Assembly (NCBI GenBank): GCA_963575745.1
Contig: CAUYUJ010020586.1
Coordinates: 86,001 to 150,000, forward strand
Reading direction: 5' to 3'
Origin: Prorocentrum cordatum
Lineage: Eukaryota > Sar > Dinophyceae > Prorocentrales > Prorocentraceae
Length of the DNA stretch: 64,000 nt
This document shows, in pieces, positions 39,630-50,197 of the stretch. Each line of letters starts with the position of its first letter. The stretch's first letter is position 1. Both the position numbers and the translations under genes were made by a program. The notes below the pieces were generated by a model. The model was not told where the DNA came from. It did not search any database and saw only the letters and a program-made list of their open reading frames with translations.

Positions 39630-40204
39630 GCACCGGTATGTTTTGAAGGTCTTTTAGGGGCCGTTTGGGGTCCTCTTTGGGGCCTCGTGGGGCATCTAGG
39701 GGGCCTCTGGGGCTCTGTTGGGGGCCTCTGGGGGCCTCGTGGAGGCCTCTTGGGGCGGAAGGCTCGAATTGTCGGTTCATGTTCCCCCTCTTGAGCCCAA
39801 CTTGGGGCCGTCTTGGGGCCCTCTTGGGCGATCTTGGGCGCCTCGTGGGCCGTCTTGGGGCGCTCTTGGGCCGTCTTGGGGCTCTCTTGCGCCGTCGTGG
39901 CGCCCTCCTTTGGTGCCTCTTGGGCCGCGTTGAGCTGATTTCTGGGGCCTCGTGGGCTGTCTTAGACAATCGGAAGCACGTAACAGCGAGAACACGAAAA
40001 ACCTTCAGAAACCATCGAAAATAACACTTCGTTCGCCTCCTGAGTGCCTCGTGGGAGTCCTTTTGAAAGCATATTTGCCGTCTTGAAGCCCTCTTGGGCC
40101 ATCTTCAAGCCATATTTGACTAATGTTGAAACGCTCTTGTGCGGTCTCGGGCTCTCTTGGAGCGCTCTTGGGCTATCTTGGCGCCCTCTTGTCCCGTCAT
40201 TGGC
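39630..40204 (+). repeat. Family L array, block 2
   Basis: CTTGGGGCC and TCTTGGGCG words. Includes unique-looking parts 39770-39800 (GTTCATGTTCCCCCTC) and 39965-40030. Confidence 0.8.
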
Positions 40205-40480
40205 GTCGGCCATGCCTGGGGCCTGATGGATCATGTTCCCACAAAGATTTCTGGGAGCATGATCTTTGGGAATGTCTTTGGGGGCTGCTTGGGCCGGTCC
40301 GCCGTCGTCGTCGTCGTCGCCTCTTGAGGAACCATGTGGGGAGCCCGATGAGTCATGTTCCCGCAAGGACTGCTGGGAACATGAATTGTGGGAATGTCTT
40401 GGGGGGGCCTGCTTGAGGCGTTCCGTCGTCGTCGTCGCCCATGTTGGGGCGTTCCGTCGTCGCCGTCGGCCACCGATTAT
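40205..40480. repeat. Tandem repeat, about 125-bp unit, 2 copies with GTC tails
   Basis: GATGGATCATGTTCCCACAA with GGGAATGTCTTTGGGGG near 40224, and GATGAGTCATGTTCCCGCAA with GGGAATGTCTTGGGGGG near 40349. Each is followed by GTCGTCGTC. Confidence 0.85.
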
Positions 40481-40639
40481 CGCGTACCTTTGAAAAACAT
40501 GGGCGGGAAACCTGTGAAAGACCGAAGAGGACGAGGAGGTGCAGGCAACGAGGGGAAGAAGACGAGCAGGAAGATGGTGCAGTCAGGTAATATTACAAAT
40601 ATCGTCATCAGATGGACCTCCTCCTGGCCCCTCCGGATT

Positions 40640-41130
40640 ATCTAGGGGCCTTCGGCCCATCCTGCCTCTTGGAAACAGTTTCGAAGCATCTCGGGGCCGG
40701 CTTTGTCGGCCTCTTGGGGCCCCTTGGTGGCCTCTTGGGGCTTCTTGGGAGTCTCTTGGGGCCTCCTGGGAATTGAGTGTTCGGGCGGAATCCCGGAATT
40801 TTCGGTTCGTTGTCCCCCTCCTGTGTCCCTCATGGGGCCGCCTTGGGGCTCTCTTGGGCCCTCGTGGGCGCCTCGTGGGCCGTCTTGGGACCCCCTCGGG
40901 CCGTCCTAAAGGCCTCTTGGGAGCCTCTGGGGCCGTCTTGGGGCTACATTAGGGACCTATGGGGCCGTCGTCAACGCCGTGAAAGCCGAAAATCGTATGG
41001 GCTGAAAATGCGCGTTTCCCGCAGGAAAATCACATGATTTAGGGGCTCTTGGGGCCCTGTGGATAGGCCTATTGAGGGCCTTCTTGGGCGTCTTGGCGGC
41101 CTGTAAGGCTCCCTGGGAGGCATCTTGGGC
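40640..41130 (+). repeat. Family L array, block 3
   Basis: Same word set, with an insert at 40765-40830 (GGAATTTTCGGTTCG) that echoes the interior of block 2. Confidence 0.8.
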
Positions 41131-41310
41131 GTCGTGGGGCGATCTGTCGACGAGCGGCTGCCGTCGTGGACCACGCTGGGCACGTCTCGGGGGGATCCTG
41201 GCGCGTCTCGGAACCGCCCGGGCCTCCTCCCGAACGGCTCCGGCGAGCCGTGGACCCCATCCCCCGTCGAGGCCCCGGCCCCGGAGGCCCCCGCCCCGTA
41301 TTCCAGTGTA
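41131..41310. other. GC-rich spacer
   Basis: No supported gene. Confidence 0.3.
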
Positions 41311-41360
41311 TACATATATATATATGTGTGTGTATATCCACATACATATAACTATATAGG

Positions 41361-41402
<42 letters not shown>

Positions 41403-41465
41403 GTATATACACACACATATATATATATGTATATATAGGTTGATCGATATATACATATATATAGA
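41311..41465. repeat. TA/GTAT microsatellite
   Basis: TA runs with GTGTGTA and CACACA changes. Confidence 0.95.
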
Positions 41466-41789
41466 AACAAAAATGGATGGACGGATAGATGGACTCATCG
41501 CATTCCAGCCAACTGGCTTTTCTTCGCCCTCATCCCTTTCAAATCCGCCGAACCCCGCTTGCCAGGGGTGCAAAGGCATGTGAGATGACTGACTGCCTCC
41601 CTTCTCTTTACCCCCCCCTCCTGGGGTCTGAAATCGGATTAGAGAGGGGGCAGTCGCTGGCGGGGGGGGCGGGGGGGGGAGGACCAGGGGGGGTGAATGG
41701 GTCTCCGAGTTCACCACCGCTCCCCTGGGGCCTCCGGAGCCTCCACCGCTACACTCTGTGGCCTCTGAGATGCCTAAGAATCGGTCTAC
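41466..41789. other. Spacer with G homopolymers
   Basis: G runs at 41660-41690. No gene. Confidence 0.35.
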
Positions 41790-42245
41790 GCTCGCTCAAG
41801 CAGGGTTCCAAAACGCACAGGAGTCCTCGCAGACGACCAAGATAGTCTCAAGACTGCCCAAGAGGCCGCAACGACACCCCAAGCGGGCTCCAAGACGACC
41901 CCCGAGAGGGCCCCGAGATGCAAGACTCGTCGAAATCACTGTGGACAAAATATGATTTGGATCTATTCGCATTTTTGGTCTCAACAGCGTCCAAGACGGC
42001 TCAAGAGGCTCCCATGATCGCTCCAAGACGGCCCAAGAAGCTCGGGCCCCAAGACGGCCGAAGAGGGTCCCAAGACGGCCCGATTTAGCCGTCGAAAGCT
42101 CCAACCAAGAAAAGTACCTCGAAGTGACATGTCGAGCGCTCCGCCCCAAGAGGACCCCCGAGACCGCCAGCAGGCGCCCGGAAACTCCCAAGTGACCCGA
42201 AGCGGCCCCCAAGAGGCCTAAAAAGAGGCCCCCAGAGGGTCCCCT
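41790..42245 (-). repeat. Family L array, block 4, opposite orientation
   Basis: GCCCAAGA, CCAAGACGGCC and CCCCCGAGA words, the complement of blocks 1-3. Includes 41935-41985 (TGGACAAAATATGATTTGG), a unique insert. Confidence 0.8.
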
Positions 42246-42248
42246 AAG

Positions 42249-42293
42249 AGAAGGAGGAGGAGGAGGAGGAGGAGGAGGAGGAGGAGGAGGAGG
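42249..42293. repeat. (GGA)n microsatellite
   Basis: About 15 GGA units. Confidence 0.95.
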
Positions 42294-42414
42294 AGACCCC
42301 AAAAGCCTCACCCGTTGACTTCGTTCCTCTTCTTGGGGTCGGCTGCACGGCGTCATCCCCCCCGCTCGCGCTGCATCTTCGGAAGAAAAATAAAAAAAAC
42401 GTCTGTACCATCGC

Positions 42415-42530
42415 GCCGACATCCACGCCGAATCCGCGTCGAATGCATGTCGAACACGTCGAGTCCACATCGAATCCGCGTCGGATCCACGCCGAGTCCG
42501 CGTCGAACCCACGCCGCACATCAGGACAGA
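42415..42530. repeat. Degenerate 10-15-bp tandem repeat (GTCGAATCC)
   Basis: ACGCCGAATCCGCGTCGAAT, GTCGAGTCCACATCGAATCC, GTCGGATCCACGCCGAGTCC. Closely similar to 49080-49145. Confidence 0.8.
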
Positions 42531-42697
42531 CTGTCATGTACAGGACAGGCAGGGCCCCCCGAAGATGCAACGCAACCCCGCGGTCCCCCCTCCCCCCCTC
42601 AGCATCGAAGAGTTGGGTCTTGGCGGCAGCGGGCCCAAGACCCCAGGGATGTCCCCAGGACAACCTTTTCATCTCGAGTCGTCTGGGCCCCGCCAAT
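42531..42697. other. Spacer
   Basis: No gene seen. Confidence 0.3.
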
Positions 42698-42894
42698 AGG
42701 GGAACAAAAAGTGGAATAAACATAAAAACTCGGAGGTCAGCGCGGATTTCTCGGATCGGCGCTGGACCCCCCTCCCTGGCGCGCGGAGCGCGCCAGGGGC
42801 GGCGCCAGAGGCGCCGCCGGGGGGCCCCAGCGCCGATCCGAGAAATCCGCGCGGACCTCCGAGTTGTTATGTTTATGCCACTTTCTGTTCCCCT
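42698..42894. mobile_element. Foldback element, family P, copy 2 (best preserved)
   Basis: 197 bp. Arms: AGGGGAACAAAAAGTGGAAT, AAACATAAAAACTCGGAGGT, GCGCGGATTTCTCGGATCGG on the left. On the right, reverse complemented: AGGGGAACAGAAAGTGGCAT, AAACATAACAACTCGGAGGT, CCGCGCGGATTTCTCGGATC. With T before and A after, the ends read TAGGGGAAC and GTTCCCCTA, so a TA target is possible. Confidence 0.9.
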
Positions 42895-42942
42895 AGCGAA
42901 GGCCGCGGGAGCCCCAAAACGGACGACATCATCCTGATTCGG

Positions 42943-43138
42943 GTCGGGCGAAAGGGGGGGATAGCAAAGGGGGGGCTTGTTTGAGAATCAGCTCACGTAG
43001 CTGATTTTCCCGGCGCCTCCTGGCGCCGGAGGCGGCTATGTATCGAGGAATGGGCCCCTCAGTGGGGCCGAAACCAGCTGCATGCAGCAGTTTTCGTATC
43101 CCCCCCTTTCCCCATCCCCCCCTTTCGTTCGGCCCGAC
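42943..43138. mobile_element. Foldback element, family R, copy 1
   Basis: Left end GTCGGGCGAAAGGGGGGGAT. Right end, reverse complemented: GTCGGGCCGAACGAAAGGGG, GGGGATGG. The interior carries CACGTAGCTGATTTTCCC, GGCGCCTCCTGGCGCC and CCGAAACCAGCTGCATGCAG, all found again at 44512-44711. Confidence 0.8.
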
Positions 43139-43434
43139 TGATGCCTCACCCCCCTGTCCCCGTGCTCCAAGGCCGAGCCCGCGACTGCCCGTAGTACGCC
43201 GAGGGGTAGCCTTGGTACCAGTACGGCTCGCAGCCGGCGGCCGGGTCTCCGAAGGGGTCGAAGGCCCCACCGGTGCTGCTGCTGCTGGCGGCGGTCATCC
43301 TCCCTTGGCGCCGCGGGGGCGCGGCTGGCGGGCGGAGGTGCCGGGGGGGGGGGGCACGCGGCCAGGGAGAGCTGGAAACGGGCGGCGCAGAGCCGAGGAG
43401 TGCGGGGAAAGAAGGCCAGGGCCAGGATGGTGGG
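43139..43434. other. GC-rich spacer without a supported gene
   Basis: Nothing recognisable. Confidence 0.3.
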
Positions 43435-43590
43435 CCTCCTCCTCCTCCTCCTCCTCCTCCTCATAATCCTCCTCCTCCTCCTCCTCCTCCTCCTCCTCCT
43501 CCTCCTCCTCATAATCCTCCTCCTCATAATCCTTCTCCTCCTCTTCCTCTTCTTCCTCCTCCTCATCCTCCACCTCCTTCCCCCCTCCAA
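43435..43590. repeat. TCC microsatellite with TCATAA interruptions
   Basis: TCC runs broken by CTCATAATCC three times, then CTTCC. Confidence 0.95.
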
Positions 43591-43789
43591 CTTCTGGTGG
43601 TGGTGGAAAAGAGGCCCGTCACAGGATCCGAAGGGTTCTCAACACGGCCACGACGTGAAGCACGGGAGCCTGCGGGTGCACCTCCCTCGGCCGCGGCCAC
43701 CTCCCCCGGCCCGGCCACCCAGACCGCGAAGCGAGGCTAACTTCACATTCTCGTGGTGGCCCTAGTACCTGTAGAGGCCTCCAAGATGG
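43591..43789. other. Spacer
   Basis: No gene seen. Confidence 0.3.
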
Positions 43790-43930
43790 GGTCGGGAGAT
43801 CGCGCCGCATCGCTGATACATCGATGCACCGGCGACGTCAACGTGAAGCAAATCGGGCTCCACATCGAACCGCATCGGCGATGCATCGGCGATGCGGCGC
43901 GATCCTCCGACCCCGTCTACTCGGACCCCA
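43790..43930. repeat. Degenerate repeat of GCATCGGCGATG words, partly palindromic
   Basis: GCGCCGCATCGCTGATACAT, CGCATCGGCGATGCATCGGC, GATGCGGCGCGATC. The ends (GATCGCGCCGCATCG and CGATGCGGCGCGATC) are inverted copies, so the block could fold on itself. Confidence 0.65.
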
Positions 43931-43964
43931 TCTGGGAGGCCTAGAACCTGGGGAATTCAATCAA

Positions 43965-44060
43965 AAGGTACCGATACCGCTGCTCCCCAGACCTCTTCCG
44001 GGGTGCGTTCCGGCCAGAATTTCGAGACGAATCCCGCCGTGGCGACGACGGCCTCCCCGG
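43965..44060 (-). repeat. Module shared with 61660-61745 (inverted)
   Basis: ACCGCTGCTCCCCAGA, GGGGTGCGTTCCGGCC, GAATTTCGAGACGAATCC is the reverse complement, with changes, of the sequence before the family E copy at 61776. Confidence 0.65.
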
Positions 44061-44171
44061 AGGCCCCCAACAGTGGAAACACGACGGCATGGGCACCCTC
44101 CTCCGCCTCGGAGCACCAGGCCCGCCAGAGCTGGGGCCCCGAGCAGACCGCGCGCGCGGGCCGCGCACGCA

Positions 44172-44325
44172 TAGGGGCCACATGCGAACCCCACCCCTAT
44201 CCCCCACGATTTCTGAGGGGGAGGGTGGGGTTCACTTCGCTCGGGAGCTCGCGAACGAAGTGAAACCCCACCCTCCCCCTCAGAAATCGTGGGGGATGGG
44301 GGTAGGGTTCGCATGTGGCCCCCTA
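44172..44325. repeat. Near-perfect palindrome, about 76-bp arms
   Basis: TAGGGGCCACATGCGAACCC on the left and its complement ending CGCATGTGGCCCCCTA on the right. The arms run through CCCCCACGATTTCTGAGG and GGTGGGGTTCACTTCGCTCG. The centre is near 44249 (GGGAGCTCGC) and there is almost no loop. Confidence 0.92.
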
Positions 44326-44511
44326 ACGCAGGGGGGGGGGCGCGCCTCGAGCTCGTCGCGCGCGGCCGCGAGCTCGGCGTGCGCGCCGCGCAGCTCGGGG
44401 GGGGGGGGGGGAGGGCGCGGCGCGGCCGTCGCCGATGCCTCGTCGACCGTCCTTCGAGCAGGCGTCGGTCGCTCGTGCGGCCCTCCGTGCACCGACGCCT
44501 CGAGGCATCGA
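44326..44511. other. GC-rich spacer with G runs
   Basis: No gene seen. Confidence 0.3.
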
Positions 44512-44711
44512 TCGGGAAGAACGGAAGGGGGGGGACAGCAAAGCGCAGGGTAGAGACTCAGTTCACGTAGCTGATTTTCCCAGCGCCTCCCGGCGCCGGG
44601 GGGAGGCGCCCGCGTATCGAGGAGTGGGCGTGGCGGCGGGGCCGAAACCAGCTGCGTGCAGCAGTTTTCGTAGCCCCCCCTTTCCCTATCCCCCCCTTTC
44701 GTTCGGCCCGA
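44512..44711. mobile_element. Foldback element, family R, copy 2
   Basis: TCGGGAAGAACGGAAGGGGG on the left, CCCCCCCTTTCGTTCGGCCC on the right. The interior aligns with 42943-43138 at high identity. Confidence 0.8.
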
Positions 44712-45224
44712 GGCGCTGGGGTTGAGGCGGCAACGCGCACCAAGCCGAGGTGGAGCTGTGCGCGGCACTGACGGGAGCATCATGCTGCCGAGGTGCTGCC
44801 TTGAGACCAAGAGGGATCTCCATCGGGCCTGAGCCAGAAGAACACTCTTCAAGAACATGAGAGCCTCCGCCGGCCAAAACACACAGAATATCCGAGGGTG
44901 CCCTCCCCGGGATGCACAACAACATTCTGCAAACACGAAGAAGACTAGGGTACCCTCCCCGAACCGACCTCGATCTTATACCTCGGTCCGACTGTATAAC
45001 AGATGGCGCCCTCGATTGATGAGATATTCCGAATGAGAATTTGTTTTTGACTGGATTCGGATGTTACGTACACATCGTGGAACAAATGCACCGAATCTTC
45101 GCCATGGGGTGACAATCCCACTTCTTCATCTGCAAGTCTTGCGTACAGGCAAACATGCCCCGTGGCTCGAACATCTTTGATCACCCTTCTCCTCCTCTCG
45201 GTTATCAGAAACTCTCAACCACCA
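44712..45224. other. Spacer without a supported gene
   Basis: AT content rises from 44940. No motif in any frame. Confidence 0.3.
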
Positions 45225-45545
45225 TCTTTTCCTCCGGGTCTTCCCCTAATTACCTCTTCATCCTCCTCCTTCTCCTCCTCACCTTATCCCCTCACCCCTC
45301 TCACCTCCGCTCCCGCTCCCACTCCTCCATCGTGCTCCCTCAACTCGGACTCTTCCTCCTGCCCCCCTTACCCCTGGTCCTTCCTGCTCACGCCATGCCT
45401 TCCTTCCCTCCTCCCTCCTCCACCTCCGCTCTTACCCTCCTCGTCTCTACCCATCCTCACCGCTCCCTCTTGTCCTCCGCATCATCCTCTCTCCCCTCCT
45501 CCTCCTCCTCCTCCTCCTCCTCCTGCTCCTCCTCCATTCCTTTTC
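45225..45545. repeat. TCC/CTCC pyrimidine-rich tract before repeat G copy 3
   Basis: Imperfect CTCC to 45480, then perfect TCC to about 45540. Confidence 0.9.
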
Positions 45546-45820
45546 CTTTTGTTTAAAAGGAAAAACCTTATCCCTGTCGCACCCCGAGGCCAAATTTTAG
45601 GGCGGTCCGGGCGTTTTGCCTGAGGCTTCAGTCAGGTTGATCCGTGGTGTTAGAATCCCGAGAAACATGCTTTGGCATGCTTCAAGGTCTTCGAACGGTT
45701 GTCTTCCAACGAGGCACTTCCCTTAATGAAAATGAGCCGTTGTAGAGGCCTATGAAGGGGGAGCTTAGAGGGATGGGATATTCCAGCATCGTTGATGACT
45801 CTTAGGCTTACACTGGTCCT
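45545..45820 (+). repeat. Repeat family G, copy 3, lacking the 83-bp array
   Basis: Head CTGTCGCACCCCGAGGCC and GGGCGTTTTGCCTGAGGCTT joins straight to tail CAGTCAGGTTGATCCGTGGT, GGCATGCTTCAAGGTCTTCG, GGCTTACACTGG. TCC tracts lie on both sides. The array was lost or never present. Confidence 0.9.
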
Positions 45821-46550
45821 CCTCCTCCTCCTCCTTCTCCTCCTCAAGCATGCCTTGGCGCGACTCTCCTACAGGGTAGAGGTAAGACCCGACGACACGT
45901 GTTCCTCTTGTTTATCCTCCGCCTCCTCCTCCTCCTCCTCCTCCTCCTCCTCCTCCCTCCTCCTCCTCCTCCTCCTCTCCTCCTCCATCCTCCTCAACTC
46001 CTCCTCCAACTCCTCCTCCTCCTCCTCCTCCTCCTCCAATCCTCCTCCTCCTGCTTCTCCAACTCCTCCTCCAAGCCTCCTCCTCCTCCTCCCTCGTCCT
46101 CCTCGTCTCCTCCTCCGCCCTCTCCTCCTCCTCCTCTCCTCCCTCCTCCTCCTCCTCCTCCGTCTGCTCCTCCTCCAACTCCTCCTCCTCCTCCTCCTCC
46201 CCTCGTCTCTCGTCCTCCTCGTCCTTCTCGTCCTCCTCCTCCTCCTCCTCCAACTCCTCCTCCTCCTCTCCTCCTCCCCTCCTCCCTCCTCCCTCCTCCT
46301 CCTCGTCCTCTCGTCCTCCGTCTCCTCGTCCTCCTCGTCCTCGTCCTCCTCTTCCTCCTCCTCCTCCTCCTCCGTCTGCTGCTCCTCCTCCTCCCCTCCT
46401 CCTCCTCCTCCTCCTCCTCCTCCTCCTCCTCCTCCTCCTCCTCCTCCTCCTCCTCCCTCCTCCTCCTCCTCCTCCTCCCTCTCCTCCTCCTCCTCCTCCT
46501 CCTCCTCCTCCCCCTCCTCCTCCTCCTCCTCCTCCTCCTCCCCCTCTTGT
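45815..46550. repeat. Very large TCC microsatellite field
   Basis: About 700 bases of TCC with CTCGTCC, CCAACTCC and TGCTCC changes. The Pro, Ser, Leu, Glu and Gly frames are repeat products. Confidence 0.97.
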
Positions 46551-46835
46551 CCGGAGTTCCCCGAGAGTTCCGCGGAGGGGAGGCCCGCTGAGGCTCCCCC
46601 CAGAGGGCCGGACGCCACAAAACCCGGATCCTCGGCTCGTCCGTCGTCCTCCCTCCTCCTCTCCCCTCCTTGGCGGCGCGCAGAAGTCGGGGGTTGCTAA
46701 AGCTACCCCTGGCCCGAGGTCACCCTCTAAATCCCCCCTTGGACCTCTGGGCCTCGTGAGGGGGTACTCTGGAGGCCGTGGTGCATCCCTGGAAATCCTG
46801 GGGACACCTTGGGCCAGGGACACCCTCCTACTCCT
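46551..46835. other. Spacer without a supported gene
   Basis: No motif seen. Confidence 0.3.
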
Positions 46836-47035
46836 TTTCCTCCATCTCCTCCTCCTCCTCCTCCTCCTCCTCCTCCTCCTCCTCCGCCCCTTCTCCTCTC
46901 CTCCTCCTCCTCCTCCTCTCCTCCCTTCCTCCTCTCCTCCTCCTCCTCCTCCTCCCTCCCTCCCCTCCCCCTCCTCCTCCTCCTCCTCCTCCTCCTCCTC
47001 CTCCTCCTCCTCCTCCTCCTCCTCCTCCTCCTCCT
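46836..47035. repeat. TCC microsatellite
   Basis: TCC with CTCC and CCCC changes. Confidence 0.95.
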
Positions 47036-47504
47036 AGCAACACCCGAACACAAGGGGGTAAGGGGAGGGGGGAAGGCTTCTTAAGAGGAGGCTGCTTCTC
47101 GGGAGGCGCCGGCCTTACATCGCCGGCCTTACATCTGTAGACGAGGCCCGCGCCTTCGAGGAAGCAGGGGTGCTTCTAAGAAGCCTTCCCCCTCTCCCGA
47201 GGCCCCTCTGCGCGCGGCCGACTCCCTGTTCCTCGCCCCTCCTCCCTTCTCGACTCATCCTGCTCATGACTCGCCCCTCCTCGTTCCTCACTCCCTGACC
47301 TTTCCTACAGACCTACCGCGACTGCATACGACCTCGACTCGATCTGACACTCGACGTTCCTGGTGTGGTCTTTCAGCCCCTCTGGATGGAAGACCAGGGT
47401 TATCATTTGGGGGCTTCCAGGAGGGGGGGGATCCAAGAGGGGATGGCAACACATCTTGTCCCGAAGCACGTGCGCGAGCGAGGAGGGTATCAGGGGAAGT
47501 ATTG
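47036..47504. other. Spacer without a supported gene
   Basis: CGGCCTTACATC occurs twice in a row at 47110. A (TCC-poor) pyrimidine-rich stretch follows. No gene. Confidence 0.35.
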
Positions 47505-47740
47505 AAATGAGACGAGGGGGCCATGACATCGGGGAGATGTCATGGCCCGAGCCATGTCGTTCGGGATGATCTGAGCACCGCGGCAGCACTGATGGAAAGC
47601 ATCCCGAGGCGAGAACCGACGAGAACCACCGACAACCAGCCTTGGACGCCCCCAGTCCTCACCCCCCTCTTGGCCGCCCTCGATCTCATCACCCTCCTCA
47701 CCCTCTCCTCGCCCCTCCGACCACATGAAGGTCAACGCAA
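47505..47740 (+). repeat. Dispersed repeat family M, copy 2
   Basis: GGGGGCCATGACATCGGGGA, GATGTCATGGCCCGAGCC at 47515-47555, then a pyrimidine-rich right part as in the 59.6 kb copy. Confidence 0.55.
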
Positions 47741-47883
47741 GGGGGGACCACCTCGGGGGGAGAAAGATCGAGCTCGAATCGGCGATGCATCGTCAGTGGA
47801 TCGTCGGTGGGCCCCCGATGGCGAAGCCGCAGGCTCCCCCCCCAGGGTTACACAGTCCCCCCATACCCAGATGGGATGGGGGG

Positions 47884-47941
47884 GACGACGACGCCGACGC
47901 CGACGCCGACACCGACGCCGACGCCGATGACGCCGACGCCA

Positions 47942-47979
<38 letters not shown>

Positions 47980-48150
47980 GACGTCGACGTCGACGTCGAC
48001 GACGTCGACGACGACGGCGACGACGACAACGACGACGCCGACGCCGACGCCGCCGCCGACGACGACGATGACGATGCCACCGACGCCGACGCCGACGCCG
48101 ACGCCAAAGCCGCCGACGCCGACGGACGACGACGGCGACGACGACGAATC
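47884..48150. repeat. (GAC)n/(GCC)n trinucleotide field
   Basis: GACGACGAC and GCCGACGCC runs. One plus frame encodes mainly Asp and Ala, but it is open only because of the repeat. Confidence 0.95.
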
Positions 48151-48607
48151 AGCTCAGACCCACAGGGGGAGGGGAGGGGTGCACTGGCACCCTCCACCTT
48201 CCACGCCCACAGGGCCACGGCCACAGGGAGGGGGGGAAGTGATCTCATTCGCGAGGCCTTCGCGAGGTCCACGCACACAGCGGGGGGGGGACTCGATCCC
48301 AGATTCAGTTGGGGGGGGGAAGGGGGGAGGGCTGCCCTCGATCGCATATTACCTCTGAGCCTATCCCCCTTAATAATGTTGTCCCTGATCTTCGTCCCCC
48401 TCCTCTCTCTATGAGAGCCCGAAGTGGGTACGAAAACATGAACACGATGCCCAACAGAGAGTGTTGTGCAAGAAAGACAGCGGCCGCTGTTGGGCAGGCG
48501 TCCTTCTGTCTACAATGGACAACGCCCGCGGCTACGCCGACAACGAACCCTCTTCAACATTGACAAGAACTGCTTTAGGTGTTCGTGCCCATTCTTTCCG
48601 TACCCAT
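48151..48607. other. Spacer without a supported gene
   Basis: 48588-48602 shares CGTGCCCATTCTTTCC with 31830. No domain. Confidence 0.35.
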
Positions 48608-48825
48608 GTGAACGTTTTTTTAGTCGGCGTTTCGACATTGGGCGGAAGGGGGGGAGAGGGGTCTGGCTCTGGACCTCTGCTTAGTGCGACTGCTTGCAAC
48701 CGTGCGTCCTATGGGGGGCGACTCCACCTGCTCGAAACAAGCGCCCAAAACAGGCAAGATCTACTCCATGGGGGAGGGAGGGAGGGGGGGGGGGCGAGGG
48801 CCCGCGCCGGTCGGCAAACCAACGA
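48608..48825 (+). repeat. Repeat family D, copy 2 (5'-truncated)
   Basis: Begins at GTGAACGTTTTTTTAGTCGG, the middle of the longer copies, and runs to the same end (GGTCGGCAAA). Confidence 0.85.
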
Positions 48826-49079
48826 ACAAAAACAACGATCACATTCTTTCCGTATCCATTTCGCTCGTCAGCATTGTTTCACCGTTCCCTCTCCCCACAG
48901 GCGTGGCCTGGGCCCCACTGGCCGACCTACCCCCTAGATAAGAGGACACAGGCTGTTCCCTTCGGGTGTCGAGGGGCCCACCCCCAACGGGGGGTGTGGT
49001 GGGGCTGCGATGCGGTGGCCCGATGGGGGTGGGGATCTGATAAAGAAAATCCTGGAGGCCTAGCGCGGCAGCTTGAAAC
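48826..49079. other. Spacer
   Basis: No gene seen. Confidence 0.3.
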
Positions 49080-49145
49080 CCGATGTACGTCGAATCCACG
49101 TCGGATTTACGTCGGGTTCACGTCGGATTTACGTCGGACTGACGC
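49080..49145. repeat. Degenerate 15-bp tandem repeat (ACGTCGGATTT)
   Basis: TACGTCGAATCCACGTCGGA, TTTACGTCGGGTTCACGTCG. Similar to 42415-42530. Confidence 0.8.
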
Positions 49146-49249
49146 CAAAGCATCCCCGCGCGAGCGTCGACCCATAGCTTACGGAACTGACGAATGGACT
49201 GGATCATACTACTATTACGCGCCGAGCGAGGCCTCCAGGATTTTCCTCA

Positions 49250-49830
49250 TAAGGGTTCAACAATGCTGACAAACCGATCCTCTTAGCATGAGGCAAGCTG
49301 CTCGTGAGGGAAGCAAGTCCTGGGTCCCGGGGCCTTCCCCCCGGGACCAATTCTTCAACCTGCGCTGTCTTCCGGCAATCCTGGGGCCCGTGGAGAGCCC
49401 CGAGGGCCCGAAAATGGGAAAACCTCAGGACCCGTTTCCCTCAGGACCCGCTTCCCCCACGGCGACTCAATTTTCTAAGCCTTCCCCGAAGACACAAAAC
49501 TTCTCCGAAGGCCAGAGGACTTCTGAGAAGCCCCGCCGCCTTCTGAGAAGGCCTTCTCCTTCTTACTTCCCCCCTCACTCGCCGCCGACGATGGGGATGG
49601 GGATCGGTTCCACGATGCTGACGCACCGACCTCCGTGCGACGACCTCGGCGCCCTTTGAAGCCAGGGTCGGGAGGGTGGCTGGCTGGCTTGGCTGATAGC
49701 TGCGCTTAGAGGTCCGAGACGTGAATCCACCAGCGCGCCGAGCCGCGGCCAGGGCTCGTCGGGCCCTTGCCGTCGCCGTCGCCGTCGTCGTCGGTTCAAC
49801 GATACTGACGCACCGATCTTCGTCCCTCCG
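49250..49830. other. Region with three copies of a 27-bp phrase
   Basis: GGTTCAACAATGCTGACAAA (49254), GGTTCCACGATGCTGACGCA (49605) and GGTTCAACGATACTGACGCA (49794), each followed by CCGATC or CCGACC. No gene is supported. Confidence 0.55.
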
Positions 49831-49954
49831 ACTCCATGTCGCTGCCAGGCAAGCTGCCCCGGCCTCCAGCAGCTCCTCCGAGCGCTGCTCGGCGGCGGCG
49901 GGCGCGGCCGCCGGGTTCGCCGGCTGTGCCTTGCTTGGCGAGCCGGTGCGGAGG

Positions 49955-50098
49955 GCGAGGAGGAGGGAGGAGGGAGGGGGGATGGAGGGAGGGAACAGTA
50001 GGAGAAAGGAGGGGGGAGGAGGAAGGAGGGAGGAGGCGACAGGCGGGAGGAGACAGGAGGGGGGGAGGAGAGAGAAGAAGGAGGAGAGGGAATAGGAC
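49955..50098. repeat. GGA/GGGAGG purine tract
   Basis: Imperfect GGA and GAGGG units. Confidence 0.9.
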
Positions 50099-50197
50099 GA
50101 TAGAGGAAGTAACGCCACTCCCTCCCCCATTAGCTCGCAACTTATCCTATCAGGGAAATATGTCTGCTCAGACTGCGTTGTTGGCCCTGGCTGCGAC

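Noticed and set aside
47725-48414. Asp/Ala-rich frame that could be taken for an acidic calcium-binding protein
   Set aside because: It is the direct product of (GAC)n and (GCC)n repeats. Flanking parts show no domain.
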